Below are positions 35,220-44,093 of a stretch of 64,000 nucleotides of DNA, piece by piece. The stretch covers positions 129,809 to 193,808 of the forward strand of contig NZ_PDHM01000007.1 of the NCBI RefSeq assembly GCF_002573715.1, written 5' to 3'. The number at the start of each line of letters is the position of its first letter. The stretch's first letter is position 1. A program made the position numbers and the translations under genes. The DNA is from Paenibacillus sp. EZ-K15 (GTDB lineage: Bacteria; Bacillota; Bacilli; Paenibacillales; Paenibacillaceae). The notes beneath the pieces were generated by a model that was not told where the DNA came from, searched no databases, and saw only the letters and a program-made list of their open reading frames with translations.

Positions 35220-36565
35220 TAATTTTAGACAGCATACGGCTGGCATGGGGACAGATTAAACGTCGTAAAGTGGTGACAGCCCTGTGCATGACTGGTATTT
35301 CGATTGGATGCGCGGCTATTATCGTAGCGATCAGCATTGGCAACGGCGCCCAGAATTATTTGGAGACGGAAATTATAGGCGGCATGAAGCTTGACGAAAT
35401 TACGGTGACTCCACAGGGCTCAAGCGGGCAAGGAGAAGGCAGCGGCCCCGCGGCCGGAGCTGACCGGGGATTGCTAACGGATGATAAAGTTCAGGTGATT
35501 CAGGGCTTTGATCATGTCAAATCCGTTATAGCCTCCAAGCAGCTCGGGTATTTTAGAGCCATTTCGTCCGACAACCTGGTAAACGACGGCTTCAACGTCG
35601 TGGCCGTGGACCTGTCAAAGCTCAAAGAGCAGGGTAACAGGTTCAAGGAAGGTGGCGCGCTTGAACAGATCGGTGCGATGGTGCTCAATTACGGAGCAAC
35701 AACCGGATGGAAGGATGCAGAGACGAGCGAAAGATTGATGAATATGATAAGTACCGATCCCAATAACCCGAAGCTATGGGAAGAATATCAGATGTATGAG
35801 AGCACCGTTTCGGAAATGAACGGCAAAAATATTCAGCTGGAGTCGATGGACGCAGACAAGAAACAGCTTAGCCCACAGCTTTATGTTGGAGGCGTGCTGG
35901 ACGTGCCTACGGGGAGAGATGCCCAGTTTGCGTTCTACGATCGTCAGGCCTATATTTCCTTTGATACGGCGGAATGGCTAACAAACAGTTTGAACCTGCA
36001 AAATAGAACAACTTCGAAACAGCGGGTATACGATAGTCTAACCATCAAAGTGGATGATCTGCAGAGTATTAAACCGCTTGAGGATTTGATCTCAAAACTT
36101 GCGCTGAATGCGAGCGACAATCTGGCCATGCGTGATCAAGTCGCTTCCCAATTGGATACATTCAAAGCGATCGCTCTCGGCATAGGCGTATTTATCCTGT
36201 TATTGGCCTCGATATCAATCATCGTAGCCATGACGATGTCTACGCATCAGCGGCGTAGGCAAATCGGCATCATGAAGGTCCTTGGGGCGAATATGCCGCA
36301 AATCCGCAACATGTTCATCGTAGAAGCCAGCCTGCTCGGTTTGCTTGGCGGATTGCTTGGCATCGTATTCGCATTTTTGATCATCAAGGGACTGAATTCA
36401 TTCATCATGGCTTCGGCGGGCATGTCAGGGCTGCAAATTGCGGTTACGCTGGAGACGCTGCCCATCGGCATTGCTTTCGCTGTGATGACCGGAATCTTCT
36501 CGGGGATCTATCCGGCGATCAGCGCAGCAAGAACGAATGCACTTCTGGCCATCAAGCGGGATTAG
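35219..36565 (+). CDS. FtsX/MacB-type ABC permease (non-standard start codon)
   Basis: About 448 aa. One N-terminal transmembrane helix, a large external domain (about 60-300) and three C-terminal helices ending in GIFSGIYPAISAARTNALLAIKRD, the typical MacB-like layout. The family N-terminus DSIRLAWGQIKRRKVV is encoded upstream of the first GTG (35270), so the gene must start near 35219, where the frame offers only ATA (35219) or ATT (35222) with AGGTGAGGT just upstream. TGATA at the junction looks like a mutated TGATG stop-start overlap. Confidence 0.8.
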   Translation: MILDSIRLAWGQIKRRKVVTALCMTGISIGCAAIIVAISIGNGAQNYLETEIIGGMKLDEITVTPQGSSGQGEGSGPAAGADRGLLTDDKVQVIQGFDHVKSVIASKQLGYFRAISSDNLVNDGFNVVAVDLSKLKEQGNRFKEGGALEQIGAMVLNYGATTGWKDAETSERLMNMISTDPNNPKLWEEYQMYESTVSEMNGKNIQLESMDADKKQLSPQLYVGGVLDVPTGRDAQFAFYDRQAYISFDTAEWLTNSLNLQNRTTSKQRVYDSLTIKVDDLQSIKPLEDLISKLALNASDNLAMRDQVASQLDTFKAIALGIGVFILLLASISIIVAMTMSTHQRRRQIGIMKVLGANMPQIRNMFIVEASLLGLLGGLLGIVFAFLIIKGLNSFIMASAGMSGLQIAVTLETLPIGIAFAVMTGIFSGIYPAISAARTNALLAIKRD

Positions 36566-36598
36566 GATAATGAGCATCGGAAAGGAAGCTAAATCGGT

Positions 36599-37687
36599 AT
36601 GATAAAAAAAATCATAAAATGGACGGTTATCGTTGCCGTGCTGGGCTTGGTGGGATATTGGGGATACGGACAGGTCAAACCGAAAGAACCCGAGATTCCC
36701 ATGATGGAAGAGCCGCAGGTCATCACATTTCCCGTAACGGAGGAAACCATCGTCTCGACCGTGCAGGTCAAGGGAACGTCCGAATACGGGCGGGAGACCA
36801 ATGTGTACGCACCTTTTGAAGCGAAAGTGGAGTCCTGGAACGTTGAGAACGGTCAGCAGATCAAGAAAGGCGATGCGCTTTTTAAATTAGAGCAAACGGC
36901 CATTCGCCAGCAGCTTCAGCAGAAGGAAGCCGAGCTGCAGAAGCGGAAGCTGGAGAAGGAGCTGAAGGAGTTCACGTTAAATCAGGACCTCGATAGCGCC
37001 CCGGCTTTAGCAACGGAGGCCGAACGCCTTAAAATGCTGGCAGATCAGGAAAATGCTCGGCTGAGCAGTCAACTGGACGAGGTTACTAACGATATTGAGC
37101 GCCAGACGATGGCCGACTTGAATGACAGGCTGAAGAAAGCTACATACTTATCACCTGCAACAGGCCTGTTTCTGTTCGACCCGACGCAGCAGCGGCCGCA
37201 ATCGATGACGGCGAACCAGTATATCGGCAAAATCGTCGACCTGGATTCTCTTCGATTAGTGGCATTTGTCGGGGAAAACGATATATTCAGCATTAAGCCG
37301 GACATGGCGGTTGAGGTTAAGATGCCGTCCATCAAGGATCTAAAGCTGAAGGGAAAGGTGCTGGAAGTAGCTAAATTCGCCGAGACGACGGCCCAGGAGA
37401 AGCAAACTTCCCAGGCACCGCAGTTTAAGGTGATCATCTCGCTGCCGAAGGAAGAGCGTTTGATCGGTGGGCTGACGCTAAACGGAGACATTGTAACCAA
37501 ACGGAAGGATAAGGCGGTTGTAGTTCCTAAACTTGCCGTTATGACGGACGGAGGCACCTCCTATGTCATGGTGGACAAGGGAGGCGGCCAGATTGAACGG
37601 CAGGATATCGAGACCGGCTTGCAGACGCTGGATAAAGTCGAGGTTTTGTCAGGGCTGAAAGTGGGCGACACCGTCGTTCTCCAGTAA
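36599..37687 (+). CDS. HlyD/RND-type membrane fusion (adaptor) protein
   Basis: 362 aa. One N-terminal transmembrane helix, a lipoyl-like half motif (YAPFEAKVESWNVENGQQIKKGDALFKLEQ), a coiled-coil hairpin (about 95-180) and beta-barrel domains. Such adaptors link MacB-like pumps to partners outside the membrane. Third transporter gene of the operon. ATG 36599 with AAAGGAAG upstream. The substrate is unknown; antimicrobial peptide or envelope factor export is a guess. Confidence 0.85.
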   Translation: MIKKIIKWTVIVAVLGLVGYWGYGQVKPKEPEIPMMEEPQVITFPVTEETIVSTVQVKGTSEYGRETNVYAPFEAKVESWNVENGQQIKKGDALFKLEQTAIRQQLQQKEAELQKRKLEKELKEFTLNQDLDSAPALATEAERLKMLADQENARLSSQLDEVTNDIERQTMADLNDRLKKATYLSPATGLFLFDPTQQRPQSMTANQYIGKIVDLDSLRLVAFVGENDIFSIKPDMAVEVKMPSIKDLKLKGKVLEVAKFAETTAQEKQTSQAPQFKVIISLPKEERLIGGLTLNGDIVTKRKDKAVVVPKLAVMTDGGTSYVMVDKGGGQIERQDIETGLQTLDKVEVLSGLKVGDTVVLQ

Positions 37688-37709
37688 GTAAATATCATGA
37701 TCAAAAAAC

Positions 37710-37757
37710 ACAGCGTTCCTCAGAGGCACATAGCCGAGAGGACGCTGTTGTTTTTTA
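37710..37757 (+). terminator. Terminator after the MacB-like operon
   Basis: CAGCGT..CCTC (37711-37721) pairs with GAGGACGCTG (37738-37747); followed by TTGTTTTTT. Confidence 0.75.
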
Positions 37758-38132
37758 CTACTTGTCTTTATCCTCGGTGGAACGGGAGAAGTTTGGTTAT
37801 TTTATCGAAGTATAAATCTTAAATAAGAAAGAAAACCCCTGGAAATTAATGGGCCTATTTTAACAGTGAGCTAATGGTTTAGCAGCAGGAAACAAACCTA
37901 GCATTCAACAAAAATATGGAATTTTATCCAGCTAAAATGATGAAAACGCTTCCTATAAAGCGCTTTCAGAAGAAAACTCGTGAATTTACGAGAAAGATGT
38001 GGTTTAATGGACAAGGAAAGAGGATTTTCGGGTTTTTTGTAGTAATATAAATGTCAGGTTTGCGTAAACGGAATACTAGATTTTTGTAAACCGGGTAAAC
38101 CGCATCATGCTAACGAAAAGGGAGATTTTGAA
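37758..38132. promoter_or_regulatory. AT-rich gap with a CcpA (cre) site
   Basis: TGAAAACGCTTCCT at 37941-37954 agrees at every position with the cre consensus TGWAARCGYTWNCW used by CcpA for carbon catabolite control. It lies about 180 bp upstream of the next gene, an acetyltransferase. No clear -35/-10 pair or small gene was found in the remaining AT-rich sequence. Confidence 0.45.
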
Positions 38133-38555
38133 ATGCATGTTCGTTCCTTTCAGTTGAGTGACTGTAACCCCGTAACCGAGCTACTTCAGATTGCTTTATC
38201 GGAAGAATGCTACGAAAACACGATGGAGCCCTTCTCCAGGCAGCTTGCTTGGGATTCCGATCTGATTATGGTAGCTGAAGAAAACGGTGAAATCGTTGGT
38301 GCCTTAATCGGTACGATCGAACGCAATCATGGTTGTTATTACCGCATTGCCATTCATCCCGACTATCGTAGAAAAGGGATTGGCAAATCTTTGATTTCGG
38401 CAATGGAACAGCGTTTTCAATCACGGAAAGTCAGTCGGATTATGGTAGCCGGAGACGAGCACAACGCCGCAGCCATGCCATTTTATGAAGCCATGGGATA
38501 CGGTGCCAGCCAAATCCTGCGGTCGTTCCAGAAGCTCAGTATCCTTGGTCAATAG
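38133..38555 (+). CDS. GNAT family N-acetyltransferase
   Basis: 140 aa single-domain GNAT. The acetyl-CoA loop is YYRIAIHPDYRRKGIGKSLISAME (R/Q-x-x-G-x-G/A pattern RRKGIG). Substrate unknown. ATG 38133 with AAGGGAG upstream. A hairpin at 38643-38687 (AGATATGCTT stem with four T) is a plausible terminator. Confidence 0.85.
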   Translation: MHVRSFQLSDCNPVTELLQIALSEECYENTMEPFSRQLAWDSDLIMVAEENGEIVGALIGTIERNHGCYYRIAIHPDYRRKGIGKSLISAMEQRFQSRKVSRIMVAGDEHNAAAMPFYEAMGYGASQILRSFQKLSILGQ

Positions 38556-38642
38556 TCGTAATGACAAAAGCGGTACATACGAGCGACGCAAACGGCGGCT
38601 TTAAGCTTCGACAGAGATAAGAAACGACATTTTTTCGATATG

Positions 38643-38688
38643 AAGCATATCTTTCAGCCGTTGCAAATGGGTGGGAGATATGCTTTTC
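38643..38688 (+). terminator. Terminator after the acetyltransferase gene
   Basis: AAGCATATCT at 38643-38652 pairs with AGATATGCTT at 38676-38685, then TT. Confidence 0.55.
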
Positions 38689-38759
38689 TATTAATGTACC
38701 TTTTTTGAAGGTGCCGCCTTCGTTTTCCGGAGGTGAAATCGAAGTAAAGTAGGTGTAGC

Positions 38760-39362
38760 ATGGGACAAGTGATTTCTCCGGATTCAACTGAGCATGGCGA
38801 GAACAACGAACCTCAGAATCAACCTGGCAAGAAAAACGGCTGGGCTGCCGAGCTTTGGGATTGGGTAAAGACGATTGCGATTGCATTTGTTATTATGGTG
38901 CTTCTAAATATGTTTGTGTTCAACCTGTCTATGGTTAAAGGTGAATCTATGCAGCCGACACTGGTAGCATCGGAGCGGCTATTTATTAATAAAGTGGTAT
39001 ATCGCTTTTCAGCACCGAGCCATGGCGATGTTATTGTTCTTAAGGACCCGAGTGATGGCCCGGATAAGAAGGAGTTTCTGGTAAAACGTGTCGTGGGCGT
39101 ACCTGGAGATACCATTGAGGTAAAGGACCAGAAGCTGTACGTAAACGGGGTTGCACAGCAGGAAGGATATACCGATGTCCCGATCGAGGATCCTGGCTTT
39201 GAGCCTATAGTACTGGAAGAGGGCCGCTACTTCGTTATGGGAGATAACCGCCATCTTGGAAAGAGCAAGGACAGCCGCATGTTCGGCAGCGTGAAGGAAA
39301 GCGACATCGTAGGCAGAGCCGAATTTATTTTCTGGCCGTTGTCTGAGATCAAAAAGCTGTAA
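38760..39362 (+). CDS. lepB: Signal peptidase I
   Basis: 200 aa. One N-terminal membrane anchor, catalytic Ser63 in MVKGESMQPTL, Lys109 in EFLVKRVVGVPGD, and the conserved GDNRHLGKSKDSRMFG box. The length fits Gram-positive SipS/SipT enzymes. It removes signal peptides from exported proteins on the outer membrane face. ATG 38760 has only a weak ribosome site (AGGTG). Confidence 0.93.
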   Translation: MGQVISPDSTEHGENNEPQNQPGKKNGWAAELWDWVKTIAIAFVIMVLLNMFVFNLSMVKGESMQPTLVASERLFINKVVYRFSAPSHGDVIVLKDPSDGPDKKEFLVKRVVGVPGDTIEVKDQKLYVNGVAQQEGYTDVPIEDPGFEPIVLEEGRYFVMGDNRHLGKSKDSRMFGSVKESDIVGRAEFIFWPLSEIKKL

Positions 39363-39404
39363 CTGAAAGACAGAACATCATCCCAGGAAAGGAGGCGCTG
39401 GAGA

Positions 39405-41252
39405 ATGACCTACACACTCGGCTCGTACGCTCCTCCGCCTTCGGTATGGGAGGAGCTCAAGCAGGAGCTCAAGGCCGTTGCGCCGGAGCTCGGCATTGAT
39501 GATATCGGCTTCGCTTCGGCGGAGCCGTTCCAATCCCTGAAGGGAATTTTGCAAAACCATCGGGATAAAGGGTATGAATCGGGCTTTGAGGAGTCGGATC
39601 TGGATAAGCGGGTTACTCCGGCCCTTCCCGGAACGGAGCCGAAGTCTCTGATCGCCATCGCAATAACGTACCACTCCAAGATGGAGAACCCGCCCAAATC
39701 GGAGCCCGGCAAGTACAGGGGGATTATGGCGCGGTCTGCTTGGGGAAGGGATTATCATCAGGTGCTCCGGGAGGCCATGAGCCGTCTCGAGGAATACATT
39801 AAAGAACGCGTGCCGGATGCGAAGCTTGAAAGCATGGTGGACACCGGCGCGCTTGTCGACCGGGCGGTTTCGCAGCGAGCCGGGATTGGCTTTAGCGCCA
39901 AGAACTGCTCCATCATCTCCCCGAAATTCGGTTCCTGGATATTCCTTGGCGAAATGGTAACGAACATCCCGTTTCCTCCGGATACGCCGGTAACTGAGGA
40001 TTGCGGGGAGTGCACCAAATGCATCGATGCTTGCCCAACCGGCGCCCTTGTCGGTCCCGGGCAGCTGAATGCCCAGCGCTGCGTTTCTTTTCTGACCCAG
40101 ACCAAAGGGTTTCTGGACGAAGAGGCCATGCGCAAGATCGGCAACCGGCTGTATGGATGCGATACCTGTCAAATTGTTTGTCCGAAGAACCGGGGCAAGA
40201 ACTGGACTCATCAAGAGGACTTCAAGCCCGATCCTGAAAAAGCCAAGCCGCTGCTCCTGCCCATCCTGGATATGAGTAACCGGGAATTCAAGGAGGCATT
40301 CGGAGATACTTCGGCCGCATGGCGCGGCCGAAAGCCGATTCAGCGCAATGCTGTCATCGCGCTTGGCAACTTTAAAGATATTTCAGCCGTACCGAAGCTG
40401 AGCGAAGTACTGCTGAAAGACCCGCGCCCGGAGCTGCGGGGAACCGCTGCATGGGCTCTGGGCCGTATTGGAGGCGAAGAAGCGTTGAACAACTTAGAGA
40501 AAAGCATGAAATCAGAAGGGGATTCCCAAGTACGAGATATGCTGCAGCAAGCCTTGAATAAACTGAATGAACCAAGTGAGAAAGAAGCGTCTGCCGTAGC
40601 TGCGGCTGCAGCTGATGCTTCCTCCGCTAGCACTCCTGTTGCAGGTTCCTCTAATGGGGACAAGCCGGGACAGGAAAGTCCTGTTATTCAGGGAGTCGAG
40701 CCGATGGCCGTCCCTGAGGGAGGACCGGAAATGCTGTATTACGATGAACTTCAATCTCCGATTGGACCGCTGACGGTCTGCGCAACGGAGAAGGGATTAT
40801 GTCTGATTGAATTTGGCAGCTTCTATGTGAAAGAAGCGGTCATCCAGCAGTGGTCACGGACCTGGGCCGGTAACGGCGGCTATCAGCGTGACGAGGCAAG
40901 ATTAGCTCCTGCGATCACGCAGTTGAAGCAGTATTTTGCAGGGGAGCTGAAGGCGTTCGACGTACAGTTGGACATGCGCGGCACCTCATTCCAATTGCAG
41001 GTATGGGAAGCGCTGAAGTCCATTCCTTATGGAACGGTTTGTTCCTATAAGGATGTAGCCGAATCCATCGGGCGTCCTAAAGCGGTTCGTGCCGTTGGCG
41101 GGGCGAACAACAAGAACCCCGTTCCGATCATCGTGCCGTGCCACCGGGTGGTAGGAGCCGATGGAGCCTTGATCGGCTATGCCGGCGGTCCGGAAATCAA
41201 GCGCACCTTGTTAACGATAGAAGGAGCCATGCCGGGCCGGAAAGGGTCGTAG
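39405..41252 (+). CDS. queG: Fusion: epoxyqueuosine reductase QueG + O6-alkylguanine-DNA alkyltransferase
   Basis: 615 aa. Residues 1-385 are QueG: catalytic-site region DTGALVDRAVSQRAGIGF, two 4Fe-4S clusters (CGECTKCIDACPTGAL near 200 and CDTCQIVCPKN) and C-terminal HEAT-like repeats. Residues 386-440 form an Ala/Ser/Pro linker. Residues 442-615 are a complete alkylguanine transferase with acceptor Cys579 in IIVPCHRVVG. QueG does the last step of queuosine synthesis in tRNA; the second part repairs alkylated guanine by suicide transfer. The frame is continuous, with AAAGGAGG before ATG 39405. The normal QueG is about 380 aa. Confidence 0.92.
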   Translation: MTYTLGSYAPPPSVWEELKQELKAVAPELGIDDIGFASAEPFQSLKGILQNHRDKGYESGFEESDLDKRVTPALPGTEPKSLIAIAITYHSKMENPPKSEPGKYRGIMARSAWGRDYHQVLREAMSRLEEYIKERVPDAKLESMVDTGALVDRAVSQRAGIGFSAKNCSIISPKFGSWIFLGEMVTNIPFPPDTPVTEDCGECTKCIDACPTGALVGPGQLNAQRCVSFLTQTKGFLDEEAMRKIGNRLYGCDTCQIVCPKNRGKNWTHQEDFKPDPEKAKPLLLPILDMSNREFKEAFGDTSAAWRGRKPIQRNAVIALGNFKDISAVPKLSEVLLKDPRPELRGTAAWALGRIGGEEALNNLEKSMKSEGDSQVRDMLQQALNKLNEPSEKEASAVAAAAADASSASTPVAGSSNGDKPGQESPVIQGVEPMAVPEGGPEMLYYDELQSPIGPLTVCATEKGLCLIEFGSFYVKEAVIQQWSRTWAGNGGYQRDEARLAPAITQLKQYFAGELKAFDVQLDMRGTSFQLQVWEALKSIPYGTVCSYKDVAESIGRPKAVRAVGGANNKNPVPIIVPCHRVVGADGALIGYAGGPEIKRTLLTIEGAMPGRKGS

Positions 41253-41388
41253 TTGACCAAGGCGTATCATCGGGCCTGTCTGCTGCCATGTATCTGTTAT
41301 TTTCATTTGCTGTGACGAAAAGGACATGCTATGATAGGTTCGTGTATGCGCCATTAAATGGCAGATATTAGTAGAAGGTGGTCAAGTG

Positions 41389-41625
41389 ATGGATATTGTC
41401 ATTCCGATTATTACATTGATCGTGGGTCTGGTCGGCGGATTTTTCATCGGCGTATTCTATTTGCGCAAGCAATTGGAAAAGATGCAGAACGATCCGCAAA
41501 TGCTGCAGAAGATGGCAAAACAAATGGGGTATAACATGAACAGCAAGCAGATGCAGCGTGCACAGCAAATGATGAAAAATCAGCCTGTGCCGGGTAAAGG
41601 ACAAGGCCGTAAACGCAAATCATAA
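41389..41625 (+). CDS. YneF family small membrane protein
   Basis: 78 aa. One N-terminal transmembrane helix (PIITLIVGLVGGFFIGVFYL) followed by KQLEKMQNDPQMLQKMAKQMGYNMNSKQMQRAQQMM, matching the YneF (UPF0154) family; function unknown. ATG 41389 follows GAAGGTGG by 7 bp. Confidence 0.8.
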   Translation: MDIVIPIITLIVGLVGGFFIGVFYLRKQLEKMQNDPQMLQKMAKQMGYNMNSKQMQRAQQMMKNQPVPGKGQGRKRKS

Positions 41626-41747
41626 TGCAAGAAAGCCCACTCCCGTCTGAATGGATGACGGAGGGGCATTTCTATTTAAAAGGCCGCTAACAGCGGCTAT
41701 AAGTTAACCGTTTGCTTTTTATATGGAACGAAAAAGGGGGATGTACT

Positions 41748-42341
41748 GTGGCAGGTGTAAAGGATTATGTAAACAATAAAGTCGGCGATAACCGAGAGCA
41801 GATCGAGTATCATGTAGAGCAAATATTGAAACTGATCGGTGAAGATCCCCAGCGTGAGGGACTCCTTGAGACACCGGCCCGTGTGACGCGGATGTATGAG
41901 GAGATCTTTGCCGGATACGAAGTGGATCCCAAGGATGTTCTCGGGGTTACCTTTGACGAGAATCATGAGGAATTGGTTATCGTGAAGGATATCGTATATT
42001 ACAGCCAGTGCGAGCACCATATGGCGCCGTTCTTTGGTAAAGTCCATATCGGTTATGTCCCTAGCGGCAAAATCGCCGGCTTGAGCAAGCTGGCACGTCT
42101 GGTAGAGGCGGTTACCCGCCGTCTTCAGGTACAGGAGCGTATTACCTCGCAAATCGCGGACATTATGGTGGAGGCGCTGCAGCCAAACGGCGTAATGGTC
42201 GTTGTGGAAGGCGAGCATCTGTGCATGTGCGCGCGCGGAGTGAAGAAGCCGGGCAGCAAGACGGTCACGTCAGCTGTACGTGGTAGCTTCCAGAGTGATT
42301 CTGCACAGCGTTCGGAATTTCTGTCTTTGATTAAAGACTAA
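41748..42341 (+). CDS. folE: GTP cyclohydrolase I
   Basis: 197 aa. Zinc ligands in [22 protein letters not shown] and [16 protein letters not shown] define FolE, which makes dihydroneopterin triphosphate, the entry to folate and, in many bacteria, queuosine. GTG 41748 follows GGGGGA and gives the family N-terminus; the longer frame from 41712 is rejected. Queuosine also uses this enzyme, which fits the nearby queG. Strong terminator follows. Confidence 0.95.
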   Translation: MAGVKDYVNNKVGDNREQIEYHVEQILKLIGEDPQREGLLETPARVTRMYEEIFAGYEVDPKDVLGVTFDENHEELVIVKDIVYYSQCEHHMAPFFGKVHIGYVPSGKIAGLSKLARLVEAVTRRLQVQERITSQIADIMVEALQPNGVMVVVEGEHLCMCARGVKKPGSKTVTSAVRGSFQSDSAQRSEFLSLIKD

Positions 42342-42359
42342 CCATGATCCAGACAATTG

Positions 42360-42395
42360 AAAAAGGCTTCGCCCACGGAGGCGAAGCCTTTTTTT
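42360..42395. terminator. Strong bidirectional terminator
   Basis: AAAAAGGCTTCGCC (42360-42373) with GGCGAAGCCTTTTT (42380-42393), between folE and the convergent lipase operon. Confidence 0.9.
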
Positions 42396-42447
42396 GTGCT
42401 TAATAATGAATGTGAGCTCATGATAATCGATGTTGGGCAAGGGTTCC

Positions 42448-42720
42448 TCAAGAAGCGCCATCCACTTGTTTCATATATTGCACATACTGGATGAGTGCAT
42501 GTTTTTGCTCCTCGATATCCCGGATGCGGCGGGACATCTCCATAAAGAAGGTTTCAATCTGGTCGCGCAGCACATTGGCGGATTGTCCCTTCCAATCCTG
42601 CAGACGGGCGTACATGACCCGTGCCTCCTGTTCGTCGGCCCGAATGGCTGCCAGCAGTCCTGACAGCTCGCGTTCGGCTTGAAGCAAATCATCAAGCTCC
42701 AGCAGAATCTCTCGACTCAT
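42448..42720 (-). CDS. Small WXG100-like helical protein, putative secretion partner of the lipase
   Basis: 90 aa, almost all helical: a first amphipathic helix, a turn with Trp43-Lys-Gly45 (the W-x-G motif, in YARLQDWKGQSANVL), and a second long helix. This is the size and layout of WXG100/ESAT-6-like proteins of type VII secretion. ATG 42720 follows GGGAGGG by 7 bp; ATG 42726 would be only 1 bp from it. It starts 33 bp after the lipase stop on the same strand, so it belongs to the same operon and may be a dimer partner of the lipase C-terminus, like TlaA proteins with TslA. No transmembrane segment or signal peptide. Confidence 0.7.
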   Translation of the reverse strand: MSREILLELDDLLQAERELSGLLAAIRADEQEARVMYARLQDWKGQSANVLRDQIETFFMEMSRRIRDIEEQKHALIQYVQYMKQVDGAS

Positions 42721-42753
42721 CTCCATCCCTCCCGGTAGTTTTCGTATCGATGT

Positions 42754-44022
42754 TTATCCGCTGTTGTCTGTCCGTTCAAATAAATCCGCCTTGAATTTAA
42801 TATATTGAACGATGTCGGTGGTATGCTGCAGATGCCATTGACTCATCGACATGATGGATGTATCCAGCTGCTGGACAATCGGCTGCAGACGCCTGCTGTG
42901 GCTGGAGAACATGTATTTGGAGAGGCGCTGCCGGATTCCCTGTATTTCGGCATCACTTTGATGGGCGTGTGCTCTCCATTTCTCGGCTACGCTTCGCAGC
43001 TCGGCAGGGGTCACCTGAATGGTTCCAGCTGAGCCTCCTGCGGAACCGGCTATAGCTGCCAGCGAGCCGCCTAAACCTAAATGGCTCATCGGCCCACCCA
43101 GGCCGAACAAAAGACTGCTATGGGCAGGTATTCTGGGCGAATCAGCGGCTTTGTCCGTAGCGCCGTCGTACAGAGGATTTGAGATGTAGCCATCCTCGAA
43201 TCGATAGCGGTCAAGCTGATGATAATTGGGGCCGCCCAGTGTATTATCAATTTTTTCTTTTATACTAAGCCCGTCATTGGCGTCTTTATAACTGGAGTCT
43301 ATGTAATAGGTAGAACCGACGTGGCCATCGAAGCCGCCGAGCGCACCGCTGGCAATAATGTCGCCAGGATGGGCGAAGTTTATGATTTGAGAGTCGAATT
43401 CCCCGTTCTCTGCCTTTCTTCTGGCTTCAGGGGAGAGGCTTCCGATAACCGATGGAGCACTGAAGGTGACAGCGGACATGCCCGTATAGGCGGCAGCATA
43501 TTGCGCGTTAGCTCCCCCTAGGGAGTGACCCGTGAGGGTGAAATCAACGCCCTTGTATTTCTCCTTCATTTCCAGCGCATAATCCTCAGCTTGGTACAAT
43601 TGGTTGGTTCCCCATATATCCGTTTTTTTATCGATCTTCCTCGATTGTTCACCGAACCAATCCGTGACATCGTTAATCCCCGTGACTTCTTTGACTTTGT
43701 CCACATGGTCCGCCCAAGGTGGCCGAAATTCCGGGATTTTTCTTTTGATCTCTTCAATGCCAATATCCGCATCAGCCAAATAATCGGGGAGAGCATGGGA
43801 TAAATCTTTGCCTGCCTCGGTGCCCCGGTATGCGATAACGGCCTGGTTCGTTTCCTTGTTGTAGAAAGTTACCGCATCAAAACCTGATACGCTGTTGCTC
43901 TTATAGTCCTCAAGGACCTCCCATCCAGGCAAGTCCTCAACGGTATCTTCTTTTTTTAGATCGAGATAAGCCGCTTCTGACATCAATCGGTATGTCTCGT
44001 CATCCACTTGCGGTGAACTCAA
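42754..44022 (-). CDS. Class-3 lipase with C-terminal WXG100-like domain, putative type VII secreted toxin
   Basis: 422 aa. Residues about 10-290 form an alpha/beta-hydrolase lipase: VIAYRGTEAG, nucleophile Ser167 in LTGHSLGGA, likely Asp221 in FAHPGDIIASG and His268 in NYHQLDRY. A Gly/Ala/Ser-rich linker (about 300-332) leads to a 90-residue helical domain starting TIQVTPAELRSVAEKWRAHA, the usual opening of WXG100 proteins, with a degenerate turn (MFSS instead of W-x-G). There is no signal peptide. TTG 44022 has AAGGAGGGAG 7 bp upstream. Toxin first and targeting domain last is the reverse of LXG toxins and is known from TslA of S. aureus. A plain cytosolic lipase cannot be excluded. Confidence 0.8.
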   Translation of the reverse strand: MSSPQVDDETYRLMSEAAYLDLKKEDTVEDLPGWEVLEDYKSNSVSGFDAVTFYNKETNQAVIAYRGTEAGKDLSHALPDYLADADIGIEEIKRKIPEFRPPWADHVDKVKEVTGINDVTDWFGEQSRKIDKKTDIWGTNQLYQAEDYALEMKEKYKGVDFTLTGHSLGGANAQYAAAYTGMSAVTFSAPSVIGSLSPEARRKAENGEFDSQIINFAHPGDIIASGALGGFDGHVGSTYYIDSSYKDANDGLSIKEKIDNTLGGPNYHQLDRYRFEDGYISNPLYDGATDKAADSPRIPAHSSLLFGLGGPMSHLGLGGSLAAIAGSAGGSAGTIQVTPAELRSVAEKWRAHAHQSDAEIQGIRQRLSKYMFSSHSRRLQPIVQQLDTSIMSMSQWHLQHTTDIVQYIKFKADLFERTDNSG

Positions 44023-44093
44023 ATATACTCCCTCCTTAACATGACTCAGCAGGATCAGAACCTGTAGTTACAGCCAAATGGCAGCCACAACCA

